A stretch of 30,290 bases of DNA from CAYZMH01 sp964479445 (GCA_964479445.1 CAYZMH010000040.1:1-30290); one strand, 5' to 3'; shown: positions 19,401 through 27,337, counted from the stretch's first letter. Translations and numbers: made by a program. The notes: generated from the sequence alone by a model not told the origin.

Positions 19401-20411
19401 GGCAGGATTCTCATCATATTGCCAGGCTACGCCCTCAATGGATTCCATGTCTGTTATGATAGAATCTCCCTTCTGTGTACTCCAGGGAACCGTAATCACA
19501 CCATTCCCCATATCAAAATCCAGCACATCCGAGGTGGGACTCAGGGTATAGTTATCGTGGTTCCCAATGGTGTTGTAACACATGTTATCCAGACCGAAAT
19601 TAGGAATGGTGATCCACTCCGAGTCGTCCGGACTGATACCCCGGGAGTCATTCCAGTCAAGGTTCCCCTCGGTAACATCGCTCTTTCGCACGAGGATGTG
19701 TGTTCTTACAGCATCCTCCACACCTGCTACCGGTACCGTTTCCGGCAGTTTTTCATTATTCTCGTCCAGCACCAGGTTGGCCACGTCCACGGTAACCGAA
19801 TCTTTCACATTGCCCTCTGTATCATAATAGACATGCATCAGCGCCATGGTAGAGTTGTACCCGACCCAGAGCAGGTCCCTGTTGGGCGTGATACTGTCGA
19901 AATCGTACACTTCATATTCGGGATAGAAGGTACGCTGTATATCCTCCTCATGCGGACCGTCGGCCTGGTGGATGTACCAGTCAGATTTCTCGAAAACACA
20001 GAGATTATGACGAACATCGGTAAAATCCGGACCATTCCATCCCCGGTCGAACACCATGGAAAGAACAAACGACTCTCCCGGGTTCAGGAGGGAATCCGGA
20101 CCCCTCGATACATACGTCGGCTCGTCCAGCATGTTGGGCCACCGGATCGTGTCAATCTTGTTCTCGGCATCCAGGATAATATCCGGCTGTCTTGGCGGAT
20201 TGGCAAACCGCATGTTCAGGAACCAGAAATCGGAGAGGTTGAGCACCGAATCTCCCACATTGGTCACCTCCATGTAGGCTGCATCCTGGATGTCCAGCCT
20301 CAGCTCCGAAATGATGAGCTGCTCATAAGGTTGTGTAAGTTTAGTGTCCTGTGCTGACAGCAACATCGTACTGAACACCAGTAGAACACTCAATGGTAGT
20401 AATCTTTTCAT
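16485..20411 (-). CDS. Large T9SS-exported protein with lamin-tail-like domains and tandem repeats
   Basis: A 1308-residue secreted protein of unknown function. A signal peptide (1-20, 'MLLSA' then Gln) is followed by a lamin-tail-like domain starting at 'IISELRLDIQDAAYMEVTNVG' (33-53) and a second beginning 'IISELLGRQRWNAALELANPG' (596-616). Residues 870-1222 hold four copies of an approximately 85-residue module, and earlier stretches (about 388-474, perhaps 290-370) look like the same module. A cadherin-like or Ig-like segment lies around 482-580. The end (1233-1308) is a type A T9SS sorting domain ('MSVYPNPVRSMLYVENL' to 'ITKFVKSR'). No catalytic motif is seen, and the composition is acidic and rich in Asp, Val and Thr. 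It is followed by a strong terminator and faces a divergent sulfatase gene. A structural, adhesive or glycan-binding surface role is inference. Confidence 0.88.
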   Translation of the reverse strand: MKRLLPLSVLLVFSTMLLSAQDTKLTQPYEQLIISELRLDIQDAAYMEVTNVGDSVLNLSDFWFLNMRFANPPRQPDIILDAENKIDTIRWPNMLDEPTYVSRGPDSLLNPGESFVLSMVFDRGWNGPDFTDVRHNLCVFEKSDWYIHQADGPHEEDIQRTFYPEYEVYDFDSITPNRDLLWVGYNSTMALMHVYYDTEGNVKDSVTVDVANLVLDENNEKLPETVPVAGVEDAVRTHILVRKSDVTEGNLDWNDSRGISPDDSEWITIPNFGLDNMCYNTIGNHDNYTLSPTSDVLDFDMGNGVITVPWSTQKGDSIITDMESIEGVAWQYDENPADFGEEHTIAQDGDTLVLYACGDEVEMMEFDIQVEAPATDMAEVFPRRFLSEITDEGVPVFGGTPYYVTEGDPDIDTIGDVPFAARVDTLYKYLEKAPDATWEIDFVDGEERVDLKAGDILKVTAEDNSTVKEYYIDVQGYEASDNANLGAITWPDRPDFLDPLVWNASDTIPSFDSNTLLYRIKLPMNTTQVPALVAHKVDANATVKVEPADNITGNLEQRTTNFTVTSESDTITRTYQVIFEKDLPADLVQPFESEPIISELLGRQRWNAALELANPGTEPIDMSKYMILISKVNGITPAQAIQNAIPTLEADPYEDRYREERPYIPGYKWPATEALYDANPGILEFDPSVDPILEPKDVFVIGNADHRDGKEEPWCYDESDVMLDARLNPWGETNMFKRSMINFPSGVQNIFIFKITNDSIRTGEKVIGDPADFELVEFWGTTNTEGLYNIGGRTYDNTSRISFRRKSHFVTPGTEYERGWAGTEETSDWWANQIGDEFQGINLNWGGISFNVGSHTMDPTSVYKSTVSSVLYMVDDGYEGELFIEGVSWGETVEQFYANLIQPDTGQTLEVLSNVDGMPKAIDDAIAADDTLKVISADSVNVTKYVISTTPLDDDAVLTTVDGSDVTIDIDGNTGVISGFGYDMTLAALLDEIEQPPLASLYIKDSDGGLVPTKVLNNDTVFVDATVSDDYHFTVIAQNTVDSIVYELQPSLGDNMAYVTSDLYEVDQDLFIISLIGQGVTVPAFLDNLIIPEGVTVTVYDKAGFERAEGTVAFDDYLLVESEDGTQEVTYYLHFLQEETGNLAYVLSDVKTVNEEARMIMGVEEGTTVSELLAILIPAPEAVVSVVDADGNEVASGEILDGYQVKVVSGNGELTVFYDIEILVSTADHTMAEMSVYPNPVRSMLYVENLTMNSQVTVKNVLGQTLVSMPSAEAHSGINVSQLSDGIYLLVVEKGDQVTSITKFVKSR
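16746..17807 (-). repeat. Four tandem ~85-residue modules within the lamin-tail protein
   Basis: Units at residues 869-949, 955-1048, 1055-1136 and 1142-1222 share one plan: 'AYVLSDV' or 'AVLTTVD' at the start, a middle 'GTTVSELLAIL' or 'GVTVPAFLDNL', then 'VVDADGNEVASG' or 'VYDKAGFERAEG', a strand like 'YQVKVVS' or 'YLLVESE', and a closing 'TVFYDI' or 'VTYYLHF'. The repeats are diverged at DNA level, so they are old protein repeats and not recent duplications. Confidence 0.75.
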
Positions 20412-20520
20412 AGCACTTGGTATTTTGATGAATAATTAGCCTTCTACTTAGTTGGTCTTACAACAAAAAAGAAGCGGCTTTTTTTGATCTCCCGGTTACC
20501 CATACACATCCTGGCAGAGC

Positions 20521-20528
20521 CAAAACTA
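20521..20528 (-). promoter_or_regulatory. Candidate Bacteroidota -7 box for the lamin-tail protein gene
   Basis: On the minus strand the bases read TAGTTTTG, matching TAnnTTTG, about 110 bases upstream of the ATG at 20411. A TTG occurs upstream but at a spacing of about 24 bases, longer than the usual 19-21. Weak support. Confidence 0.3.
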
Positions 20529-20792
20529 AACGGAACCGGTCGATCTCACCTACAAGTATAAAGGGAACCATACGAAAAAGAAAACCAGGAAACCCCTTAC
20601 GAAAGATAATTCCCATCATTGCAAGAATTCTTACACAGGAAACCGGGACCCACCCCCCGGGATCTTCCATATATCCCATACGCCCCGCCGCCACCGGGAT
20701 CGAAAAAGATCGTTCACCATTTCGTGCAAGGTTTGTCATACGCTTGCAAGATATCTCCTCTCGTTCCGTTCCTTTTTCACCGTTATTCGCTG

Positions 20793-20800
20793 TATTTTTG
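20793..20800 (+). promoter_or_regulatory. Candidate Bacteroidota -7 box for the plus-strand sulfatase
   Basis: TATTTTTG fits the Bacteroidota TAnnTTTG element and sits 20 bases before the ATG at 20820. No convincing -33 TTTG box is present at the usual spacing, so this is only a candidate. Confidence 0.35.
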
Positions 20801-20819
20801 TTGGTAAACGGAACCACCT

Positions 20820-22640
20820 ATGATGAAAACTCCCAAAAAACAACGCATGACCGCCACCGTCATCGCAGGAACCGCCCTCCTGGGCTCGGCTGCCCTGCTT
20901 GCCCCTTCCTGTCAGACCCAACCCGAAGCTCCCAATGTGATCCTGGTGATCACCGACGACCAGGGCTACGGCGACCTGGCCCGTCACGGCAATGAGATCA
21001 TTCAAACACCCAACCTGGACGACCTCCACGATGCCTCGTTCCGGTTTACCTCGTTCCACGTGGGTACCACCTGCGCGCCGACGAGGGCCGGACTCATGAC
21101 CGGGCGAAACTGCAACCGCAACGGGGTGTGGCACACCATCGGCGGTGCATCCATCCTCAACCAGGACGAAACAACCCTGCCCGAAGTGTTTGCCGCCAAC
21201 GGGTACACCACCGGCATGTTCGGTAAGTGGCACCTGGGCGATGCCTACCCGTTCCGTCCCCACGACCGCGGATTCGATGAGGCACTCTACCACGGGGGAG
21301 GCGGGGTGACCCAGACACCCGACTACTGGAAAAACGACTATTTCGATGATACCTACTTCCGCAACGGGGAACCCGAACAGACCGAAGGGTATTGCACCGA
21401 TGTCTGGTTTGAAGAGGCCCTTCATTTCATAAAAGAAAACCGGGAAGAACCCTTCTTCTGCTACATCAGCACCAACGCCCCCCACGCCCCGTTCAACGTG
21501 CCGGAAGAATATTACAACCTCTACAGGGAGGCAGACCTTTACGATTACCAGAAACGGTTCTACGGGATGATCACCAACGTGGATGACAATGTGGGACGGC
21601 TCAGACAGGAACTCAAAACCATGGGATTGGAGGAGAACACGTTGTTCATCTTTATGACCGACAACGGCACCGCGGCCGGGTACAAACCGCGGGGCGAGGA
21701 GATGCTCGGCTATAACGCCGGCATGCGCGGAACCAAGGGGAGTCCCTACGAGGGCGGACACCGCGTTCCTTTCTTCATGCACTGGCCCGCCCGGGATATC
21801 ACCGGAGGCCGGGAGATCGATGCCCTGGCCGCCCACGTGGATATCCTGCCCACCCTGGCGGAGCTCTGTAACCTGGAGTATACGCCGCGGAAGGCGATGG
21901 ACGGACAAAGCCTGGCGGGGGTGATCACCGGGAAAGAGGTAGCCGACACGACCCGCATGCTCATCACCGACACCCAGCGGATCCAGTGGCCCGAAAAAGG
22001 GCGTAAATCCTGCGTGATGCAGGGTCCCTGGCGGCTGATGCTGGGCAAAGAGCTCTACCATATCGGGAGGGATCCCGGTCAGACCAACGACGTCGCAGAT
22101 CAATACCCGGAGAAGGTTGCCGAGCTGCAGGCGTTCTACGATGCCTGGTGGACTGAAATCGAACCGGAGATGGAATACTCCTACATGGAGGTGGGCACGC
22201 CACAGGACCCCGTGATCATCACCGGTCATGATGTACATGCCCCCAACGGCACCATTCCCTGGAACCAGGCAGGCATCAGGAGGGCGAGTTATCCCGGACT
22301 GGGCTACCTTTGCGTGGAAGTGAAAGAAGCGGGGGAGTATACCATAGAACTGGCCCGCTGGCCCTTCGAAAGCAACCTGGCCATAAGCGATACACCGCCG
22401 GCAGTCGAGGGATCGGAAACCCGGTCAGGCTACCCGGCCGGGGTCCGGAAAACCTTTCAAACAGCCTCTGTGAAACTCCGGGAGGGCCCCTCCTGGAGCG
22501 CCGAAGTGGACAACTCCCTCCGGTCTGTCACCATCCCATGCACCCTTCCTGCCGGTAAACACCGGGTGGAGTGTACCTTTACCGGTGCCGGTGGCAACAA
22601 AACCGGGGCCTATTATATACGGATAACAAAAAAGGAATAG
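20820..22640 (+). CDS. Sulfatase (S1 family) with extra C-terminal domain
   Basis: A 606-residue sulfatase. The N-terminus has a hydrophobic stretch (about 11-28) and 'LAPSC' (Cys31), an imperfect lipobox, so it is either a lipoprotein or simply exported. S1 residues are Asp46-Asp47, the maturation motif CAPTR (85-89; Thr at the fourth position where Ser is commoner), 'GKWHLGD' (Lys136, His138), 'NAPHAPF' and 'MTDNGT'. The catalytic domain ends near residue 450. About 150 further residues follow, a beta-rich domain beginning near 'DPVIITGHDVHAP', that is absent from the other three sulfatases here. Which sulfated sugar it acts on cannot be read from the sequence. It is transcribed away from the main operon, and the peptidase-like gene follows 130 bases later on the same strand. 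Confidence 0.92.
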   Translation: MMKTPKKQRMTATVIAGTALLGSAALLAPSCQTQPEAPNVILVITDDQGYGDLARHGNEIIQTPNLDDLHDASFRFTSFHVGTTCAPTRAGLMTGRNCNRNGVWHTIGGASILNQDETTLPEVFAANGYTTGMFGKWHLGDAYPFRPHDRGFDEALYHGGGGVTQTPDYWKNDYFDDTYFRNGEPEQTEGYCTDVWFEEALHFIKENREEPFFCYISTNAPHAPFNVPEEYYNLYREADLYDYQKRFYGMITNVDDNVGRLRQELKTMGLEENTLFIFMTDNGTAAGYKPRGEEMLGYNAGMRGTKGSPYEGGHRVPFFMHWPARDITGGREIDALAAHVDILPTLAELCNLEYTPRKAMDGQSLAGVITGKEVADTTRMLITDTQRIQWPEKGRKSCVMQGPWRLMLGKELYHIGRDPGQTNDVADQYPEKVAELQAFYDAWWTEIEPEMEYSYMEVGTPQDPVIITGHDVHAPNGTIPWNQAGIRRASYPGLGYLCVEVKEAGEYTIELARWPFESNLAISDTPPAVEGSETRSGYPAGVRKTFQTASVKLREGPSWSAEVDNSLRSVTIPCTLPAGKHRVECTFTGAGGNKTGAYYIRITKKE

Positions 22641-22770
22641 CCTGGCAGAATGCATAGCCGGATGGCAGCCGGGAATGTAACCTGCGATATATCGCCGATA
22701 AACAGCAATCACCAGGAATCAACAACCAGGGTTCCTTAAAAAAAAGCGTACATACCAAAGATTAGCCTCA

Positions 22771-24807
22771 TTGAAGCGAAAATTAACCATAAATACCCTT
22801 TTCATCCTGTTGCTCCTGGCTTCTGCCACCCTGCCAGCCCAGGAGAAAAGCAGTAACAGTGAACTGACCGCCACGGCGGATCTCAACGGAGACGGGGTCG
22901 AGAACAACGACGGGGGCAACGGGAGAAAATTCACCTTCCTGCCGGCAGAGAATACGGTGGAGTTTTACCCCGACCGGGAACGGTCCGACCAGGAACAACC
23001 CCTCTATTTCTATATCAAAATATCGGGGTACGATCCCACTGAAGACCTCACTGTCAAAGTGATGTGGTACCTGCGCAAAGCCGACAAATCCACCTGGGCA
23101 CCCAGGTATGCCCGCTGGTCGTACGACCGGCAAACATGGCACAACACGCAACCGAAAAATGAGGTGTTCATCGACGGAAAAGGCATTCCCCATTACGTGA
23201 TCCCCGCGGAGGAACTTACCGGCGATCCGGTTTTTCTCTCCCACGGCTACACCCGAACGTACAACCAGTGGATCACGTACATCGACAGCCTTCGTTCCGG
23301 GTACCCGCAATACCTTGAGGTGCAGGAGCTCTGTCGGAGCAATGAAAAGGACCTGAGCGTCAAGCTCCTTAAAATAACCGACGGGGAAGTGCCCGATGCC
23401 GGGAAAAAGGCGGTGTGGATTATCTCCCGCCAGCATAGCTTCGAGGTGCAGAACGATGTGGTCATGAAGGGGATGATCGACTATATGCTCGGCAGCACCG
23501 GCGAAAAAGCCACCTACCTGCGGGAAAATGCCATCGTGTATATCGTACCGCTGATGGATGCCGATGGGGCGCATGTGGGAACGCCCGGGAAAATGAACGA
23601 TCCGCCCGATTTCAACCGCGTGTGGAACCAGCACCCCGCCGCCTGGAATGCAGTGGAGGCGGTCCGCGATAGTGCAGCCGCCACCGCGCTGCGAAACAAG
23701 GTGGAGATCTTTTTTGATTTTCATAATCCGTACCCGGAACAAAACCGGCTGGAGATCCTCCACCGGTTCGCGCAGGGAGAAGGGGTGGCCATGAACGATT
23801 TCAGGCGGTTCTTTAAAAACCACCAGGCAGACCGTAAGGGATACCAGGTCAACCAGGTGGGAAGCGGAAGCACCTCTACCGTTACCGCCGGGGGATGGGC
23901 CCACTACACGCTCCACCCCTCCATCGCCGGTACGTTTGAGATCGGGTGGGATAAGGATGAGTACGGCAACCGGTTTAACTACGACGGCTATATCAGCGCC
24001 GGAGAGTCTTTCGCCTTTGCCATCTCCCGATCCATCAAGGATTTGAGTGAACCCGATCCACCCCCTCCGCCGCCGGAGGACCACCCCATGGTAACCTTCC
24101 GGGTGACCGACCGGTCTACCGGTGAGCCGGTAAACCGCCCGTTGATCACCTGGAACGGAAACACGTTCCCCCTATCCGAAGAGGGCCTGATCACCAAAAC
24201 CATGGAAGAGGGAACCGAAGTGGTCTATACCCTGTCACACGATGACTATTTTCCCCATACGGATTCGTTTACCGTGACCGGGGATACGCTCGTTGCCGTG
24301 GCGCTGACAGGCAGAACGGCCAACCTGGTTTTTGAAATCGAGGACCGGAGCGAGACAGAAGGAACCGTTTTTATAGAAGTGGCCAGGCAAACCCTCTACC
24401 CCGGGCCCGGCGGAAAAGCAACGTTTTATGACCTTCCTGCCAGGGAGTGGACCTTCTATAGCATCGAAAAAGAGGGGGCTGAGAACCTCTATGACTCCCT
24501 CTACCTGGAACTTGACACCACGCTCTATGTTACCCTGCAACCGGAAACAACCGGGTATCCCGGGGACCCCGGGGCGGACAACTTTCGCGTATACCCCAAC
24601 CCCGCGTCGGGCACGCTCACGGTCGATCAGCTCCGAACAGGGCAGGGTACCCTTTCACTGTACAATGCTGCCGGGAAAAAGGTTTTCTCCACCCCCGTGA
24701 ACCAATCCAGCAAGAAGATCGACCTGTCAGCTCTTCCTGGAGGTATATATACACTGACCCTGGTTACCGGGAAAACAAAGGTGATCAGAAAATTTGTAAT
24801 CAACTGA
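22771..24807 (+). CDS. M14 zinc carboxypeptidase-like protein with T9SS sorting domain
   Basis: A 678-residue exported metallopeptidase candidate. The start is a TTG at 22771; no in-frame ATG lies nearby upstream, and the TTG gives a clean signal peptide ('MKRKLTINTLFILLLLASA', cleavage near Ala23). An EF-hand-like 'DLNGDGVEN' lies at 37-45, and an N-terminal beta domain reaches about residue 150. The M14 domain has the zinc motif HSFE (His222, Glu225), the Asn-Arg pair of substrate binding in 'DFNRVW' (282-283), the third ligand His318 in 'FFDFHNP' and the likely catalytic Glu390 in 'GTFEIGW'. A proline linker (429-435), two Ig-like modules (441-590) and a T9SS tail ('FRVYPNP' near 608 to the end) follow. 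All key residues are present, so it is probably active. Its substrate, whether peptide, glycopeptide or cell wall, is unknown. Confidence 0.88.
   Translation: MKRKLTINTLFILLLLASATLPAQEKSSNSELTATADLNGDGVENNDGGNGRKFTFLPAENTVEFYPDRERSDQEQPLYFYIKISGYDPTEDLTVKVMWYLRKADKSTWAPRYARWSYDRQTWHNTQPKNEVFIDGKGIPHYVIPAEELTGDPVFLSHGYTRTYNQWITYIDSLRSGYPQYLEVQELCRSNEKDLSVKLLKITDGEVPDAGKKAVWIISRQHSFEVQNDVVMKGMIDYMLGSTGEKATYLRENAIVYIVPLMDADGAHVGTPGKMNDPPDFNRVWNQHPAAWNAVEAVRDSAAATALRNKVEIFFDFHNPYPEQNRLEILHRFAQGEGVAMNDFRRFFKNHQADRKGYQVNQVGSGSTSTVTAGGWAHYTLHPSIAGTFEIGWDKDEYGNRFNYDGYISAGESFAFAISRSIKDLSEPDPPPPPPEDHPMVTFRVTDRSTGEPVNRPLITWNGNTFPLSEEGLITKTMEEGTEVVYTLSHDDYFPHTDSFTVTGDTLVAVALTGRTANLVFEIEDRSETEGTVFIEVARQTLYPGPGGKATFYDLPAREWTFYSIEKEGAENLYDSLYLELDTTLYVTLQPETTGYPGDPGADNFRVYPNPASGTLTVDQLRTGQGTLSLYNAAGKKVFSTPVNQSSKKIDLSALPGGIYTLTLVTGKTKVIRKFVIN
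24091..24540 (+). repeat. Two Ig-like modules in the peptidase, related to those of the GH-A protein
   Basis: Residues 441-514 and 515-590 form two modules. The first contains 'VYTLSHDDYFPHTDSF', closely matching 'VYTITHGDYFTHTDTL' in the GH-A protein. The second contains 'ATFYDLPAREWTFY' and 'SLYLELDTTLYVTL', matching 'LTFYNQPAREKYEY' and 'SFFLEVDTTLSLAL'. They occur in the same order in both proteins. Confidence 0.75.
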
Positions 24808-24844
24808 AAAGAGGTAATAAGTCACGCCGCGTAAAAACAGTGAT

Positions 24845-25597
24845 TTAGTCAAGCTCTTTGATCTTGATGTCCCGGAACCATACCACGGAACCATGGTTCT
24901 GCAGGGCTATATGCCCGGTATCAAACTTTCCCCAGTCGGGGAACTTCTCCCATTTTCCGCTGTTGCGCCGCTCATTCCAGTCATCGCTGTATTTTTCATA
25001 CTCCACCACCACCTCGCCGTTCAGGATCTGGGTTACCGTGTTGCCATCCACGACCAGCACCAGGTGGTTCCATTCGCCGATCTCCCGGAAAGGCTCTGCC
25101 TGCGGGGGATACATGGCATAATTCGCCCCCATGATCTGCCATTTTTCAATGGGCTTTGACCAGTTCACATGGTCAAGGATCTGAAACTCCGGTCCGGTCT
25201 CATAGGGAAACCGGTACGCCGTATCTTCCTTTACCTGGTAGATCAGACCGCTGTTGGCCCCTTCCGTAAGTTTGCACTCCAGGCTCAACGCAAATCTGCC
25301 ATACTCCTCATCGGTGATAATCCCCAGGTTCTCTCCCTTCCCTTCAGTAGTTACCTTGAAGGCTCCGTCCTCGATGATCCAGCCGCCGGGGATGGAATCC
25401 ATGTTGTAACCACGCCAGGCTCCGGGCGAATTGCCGTCAAAAAGCAGTTTCCACCCCTCTTCTTTTTCCGAAGCAGCCAGGGTGTTGGGTGCATCCTCCT
25501 GGTGGAGTTCCCGGTAGTGATCCATGGCGCTTTTGTCGGGCGATGTACAGGAGGTTACCGCCACCATGATCCCGATGATACATGCAATTGTTTTCAT
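24845..25597 (-). CDS. DUF1080 (3-keto-disaccharide hydrolase-like) lipoprotein
   Basis: A 250-residue protein from the ATG at 25597; an upstream ATG at 25648 would add 17 residues with no signal character. The lipobox is 'VTSC' (Cys17). The mature part is a concanavalin-like sandwich of the DUF1080 family: 'WKLLFDGNSPGAWRGY', 'GGWIIEDGAFKV', 'NSGLIYQVKED', 'PEFQILDH', 'GEWNHLVLVVDGNTVTQILNG' and a final 'GHIALQNHGSVVWFRDIKIKEL'. Some members hydrolyse 3-keto-glycosides; others have no known activity. It is a single gene between a convergent peptidase gene and the methyltransferase cassette, 228 bases from the latter. No oxidoreductase that would make 3-keto sugars is nearby, so the role here is open. 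Confidence 0.88.
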   Translation of the reverse strand: MKTIACIIGIMVAVTSCTSPDKSAMDHYRELHQEDAPNTLAASEKEEGWKLLFDGNSPGAWRGYNMDSIPGGWIIEDGAFKVTTEGKGENLGIITDEEYGRFALSLECKLTEGANSGLIYQVKEDTAYRFPYETGPEFQILDHVNWSKPIEKWQIMGANYAMYPPQAEPFREIGEWNHLVLVVDGNTVTQILNGEVVVEYEKYSDDWNERRNSGKWEKFPDWGKFDTGHIALQNHGSVVWFRDIKIKELD

Positions 25598-25754
25598 ATC
25601 GTTTTGTTTATTGAGGGTATTGATCGGTCCTGTTTCATTACACAACAAGGGAACACAGCCTGCCGGTTCTCCCCTTCAGATCGCCCCAAACGCTCCGGCC
25701 TCCACTCCCGGTAAGAACATTCCCGGTGTGAATATACTGATAAAAAGCAACTGC

Positions 25755-25800
25755 AAAAAACCGGGTGTGCACGATCCGGTAATACCCCATGACCGGTTTT
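25755..25800 (-). terminator. Possible terminator after the corrinoid activation cassette
   Basis: Arms AAAACCGG (25757-25764) and CCGGTTTT (25793-25800) can pair over a 28-base loop that itself contains another CCGG. On the minus strand the hairpin ends in six Ts and lies about 25 bases past the stop at 25826. The long loop makes this only a candidate. Confidence 0.4.
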
Positions 25801-25825
25801 CATCGCTCAGACCCGCACAGGGCAA

Positions 25826-27328
25826 CTAGAAATTCATGTTCATGGCAAACTCCATGGGAAAATCCCCGTCTTCCGACAACTCCATGCAGGTCATTCGCTG
25901 CCTCAGGCGGTTGATATCCAAGGTGAACGGAACCGACCTCAATGCCAGCAACGCACCGGTTCCGGATGTATTCCCCACCGGGATCACTTTCTCTTCCAGG
26001 GCTGCAGGGATCATCCCCAGGGCCACCCCGCTCGCGGCCCGCAGGTAATTCCCGAACCCGCCGGCCAGGTAGAGCGCATCGATCTCCTCCGCCTCAAGTC
26101 CGGCCCGGCGCACCAGGATGTTGATCCCCGACCTTACCGCGCTCTTGGCAAGCTGTACCTCCCGGATATCCCCGGGGGTGAGCAATACATCACCTTCCCT
26201 GCCTGTGCGGCCTGACGTCTCCACGATGTAATCCCCTTTCATGTACCCGTCGCGCCCGGCAATCCCCTCGCTCACCAGCCAGGCCACCAGGTCGAACAGA
26301 CCCGAACCGCAAATCCCTGCCGGGGGAACACCCCCAATGGTCCGGTACCCCTCGTCCCCATCAAAACTTCGGATCGCCCCCCGGAATGCCCCCATGCCGT
26401 GGGTGATAGTGGCGCCTTCGAAAGCCGGACCAGCAGCCGTGGCGCAACAATAGATCCCTGACGGCGTCACCAGCGCCATCTCCCCGTTGGTCCCCAGGTC
26501 CACGAAAAGGTACCGGCGATGCTCCCGCGAAGGATCCAGCGAGGCCAGACCGGACACCATATCAGCACCCACGTAGGCCGTCAGCGATGGCAACACCTGT
26601 ACCCATGCATCCTCCCGGCAGTCCAGGCCCAATTCATCCGCCCTCCTGGTCTGCTCCCCGGTGAACAGGGGGGTAAACGGAACGAGGGCCAGCGAGCGGG
26701 GATTGACCCCCAGGAAAAGATGGAGCATGGTGGTATTGCCGCTTACGGTAACTTTCACCAGGTCCTCCTGGCTCAATTCAGCAGATGCCAGAAACGCCGC
26801 GATCTCCCGGTTGACGGCGTCCATCACCAACCCCTGTAACCTGACAGTACCTTCCTCCTGCTCCGAACAATACTGGATCCGGGTGATCACATCGGCACCG
26901 TAAACCGATTGAGGATTCATCAGCGAACGGATCTCCTTAACCGAGCCGGTCAACAGGTCGGTGAAGTAAAGCACCAGCGTGGTCGTCCCCAGGTCAATGG
27001 CCAGTCCGTGCGGAGAGGCCGCCTTCACAACTACCCCGCCGGGCTCCATGGGCACCTCCCTCGAGTAGGTGTACTGCCGGGTCAGGATTTCCGACTCCCG
27101 GGGACCGGGTACCGTCACTTCCAGGTCCTCTTCCACACGGTACATGCACGCTGTCACATAGCGCCCGTCCCCGAGCTCTACGCGGCACTTCCCGCAGGTT
27201 CCCTGTCCGCCGCAGGGGGCCGGGATCTCCACCCCGCCATCCCGCAGGGCATCCAGCAATCGCGTTCCGGCCGGCACTTCAAAGGTTTCCGGATTACTTC
27301 TCCCGTATACAGTTATTCGAGGCATCAA
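25826..27328 (-). CDS. Ferredoxin-ASKHA reductive activator of corrinoid proteins (RACE/RamA-like)
   Basis: A 500-residue cytoplasmic protein. The N-terminal 2Fe-2S ferredoxin domain has cysteines 39, 45, 48 and 61 in the plant-type pattern 'CGGQGTCGKC'. After a short linker comes an ASKHA ATPase-like domain with 'IDLGTTT' (111-117), 'SGNTTMLH' (197-204), 'FVDLGTNGE' (275-283), 'GICGSGL' and 'LAGGFGNYL'. The family (DUF4445, COG3894) uses ATP and an electron to return inactive Co(II) corrinoid proteins to Co(I), which keeps corrinoid methyltransferases working. RamA proteins of methanogens instead carry C-terminal 4Fe-4S sites, so this is the bacterial ferredoxin type. The length is on the short side for the family. 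It is the last gene of a four-gene run, 9 bases after the activation-domain protein. The corrinoid partner is not in the window. Confidence 0.9.
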   Translation of the reverse strand: MMPRITVYGRSNPETFEVPAGTRLLDALRDGGVEIPAPCGGQGTCGKCRVELGDGRYVTACMYRVEEDLEVTVPGPRESEILTRQYTYSREVPMEPGGVVVKAASPHGLAIDLGTTTLVLYFTDLLTGSVKEIRSLMNPQSVYGADVITRIQYCSEQEEGTVRLQGLVMDAVNREIAAFLASAELSQEDLVKVTVSGNTTMLHLFLGVNPRSLALVPFTPLFTGEQTRRADELGLDCREDAWVQVLPSLTAYVGADMVSGLASLDPSREHRRYLFVDLGTNGEMALVTPSGIYCCATAAGPAFEGATITHGMGAFRGAIRSFDGDEGYRTIGGVPPAGICGSGLFDLVAWLVSEGIAGRDGYMKGDYIVETSGRTGREGDVLLTPGDIREVQLAKSAVRSGINILVRRAGLEAEEIDALYLAGGFGNYLRAASGVALGMIPAALEEKVIPVGNTSGTGALLALRSVPFTLDINRLRQRMTCMELSEDGDFPMEFAMNMNF

Positions 27329-27337
27329 TGGGTTGTT

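Larger units (their letters stand above)
20412..20819. other. 408-base divergent intergenic region
   Basis: This spacer separates the start of the minus-strand lamin-tail protein gene from the start of the plus-strand sulfatase gene, so it should hold promoters for both. I see a candidate -7 box on each strand and an A/T-rich run near 20463-20486 with a weak hairpin. There is no convincing gene; open frames here lack signal or domain features. No regulator site could be recognised. Confidence 0.6.

Noticed and set aside
20458..20817. Possible 119-residue minus-strand gene in the divergent spacer
   Set aside because: No signal peptide, domain or ribosome-site context, and it covers the region where promoters for both flanking genes are expected.
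20736..22238. Long minus-strand open frame (500 codons) opposite the plus-strand sulfatase
   Set aside because: Its translation is rich in Gly, Val, His and Pro with no recognisable domain, typical of an antisense shadow of a G/C-rich gene.
22684..22695. Perfect 12-base palindrome GCGATATATCGC between the sulfatase and peptidase genes
   Set aside because: Too short to call an operator without further copies, and no T-run for a terminator; I did not find a second copy near another start.
22783..24084. Minus-strand open frame of 433 codons opposite the M14 peptidase gene
   Set aside because: The sense strand carries intact M14 motifs and a signal peptide; the antisense frame has none.
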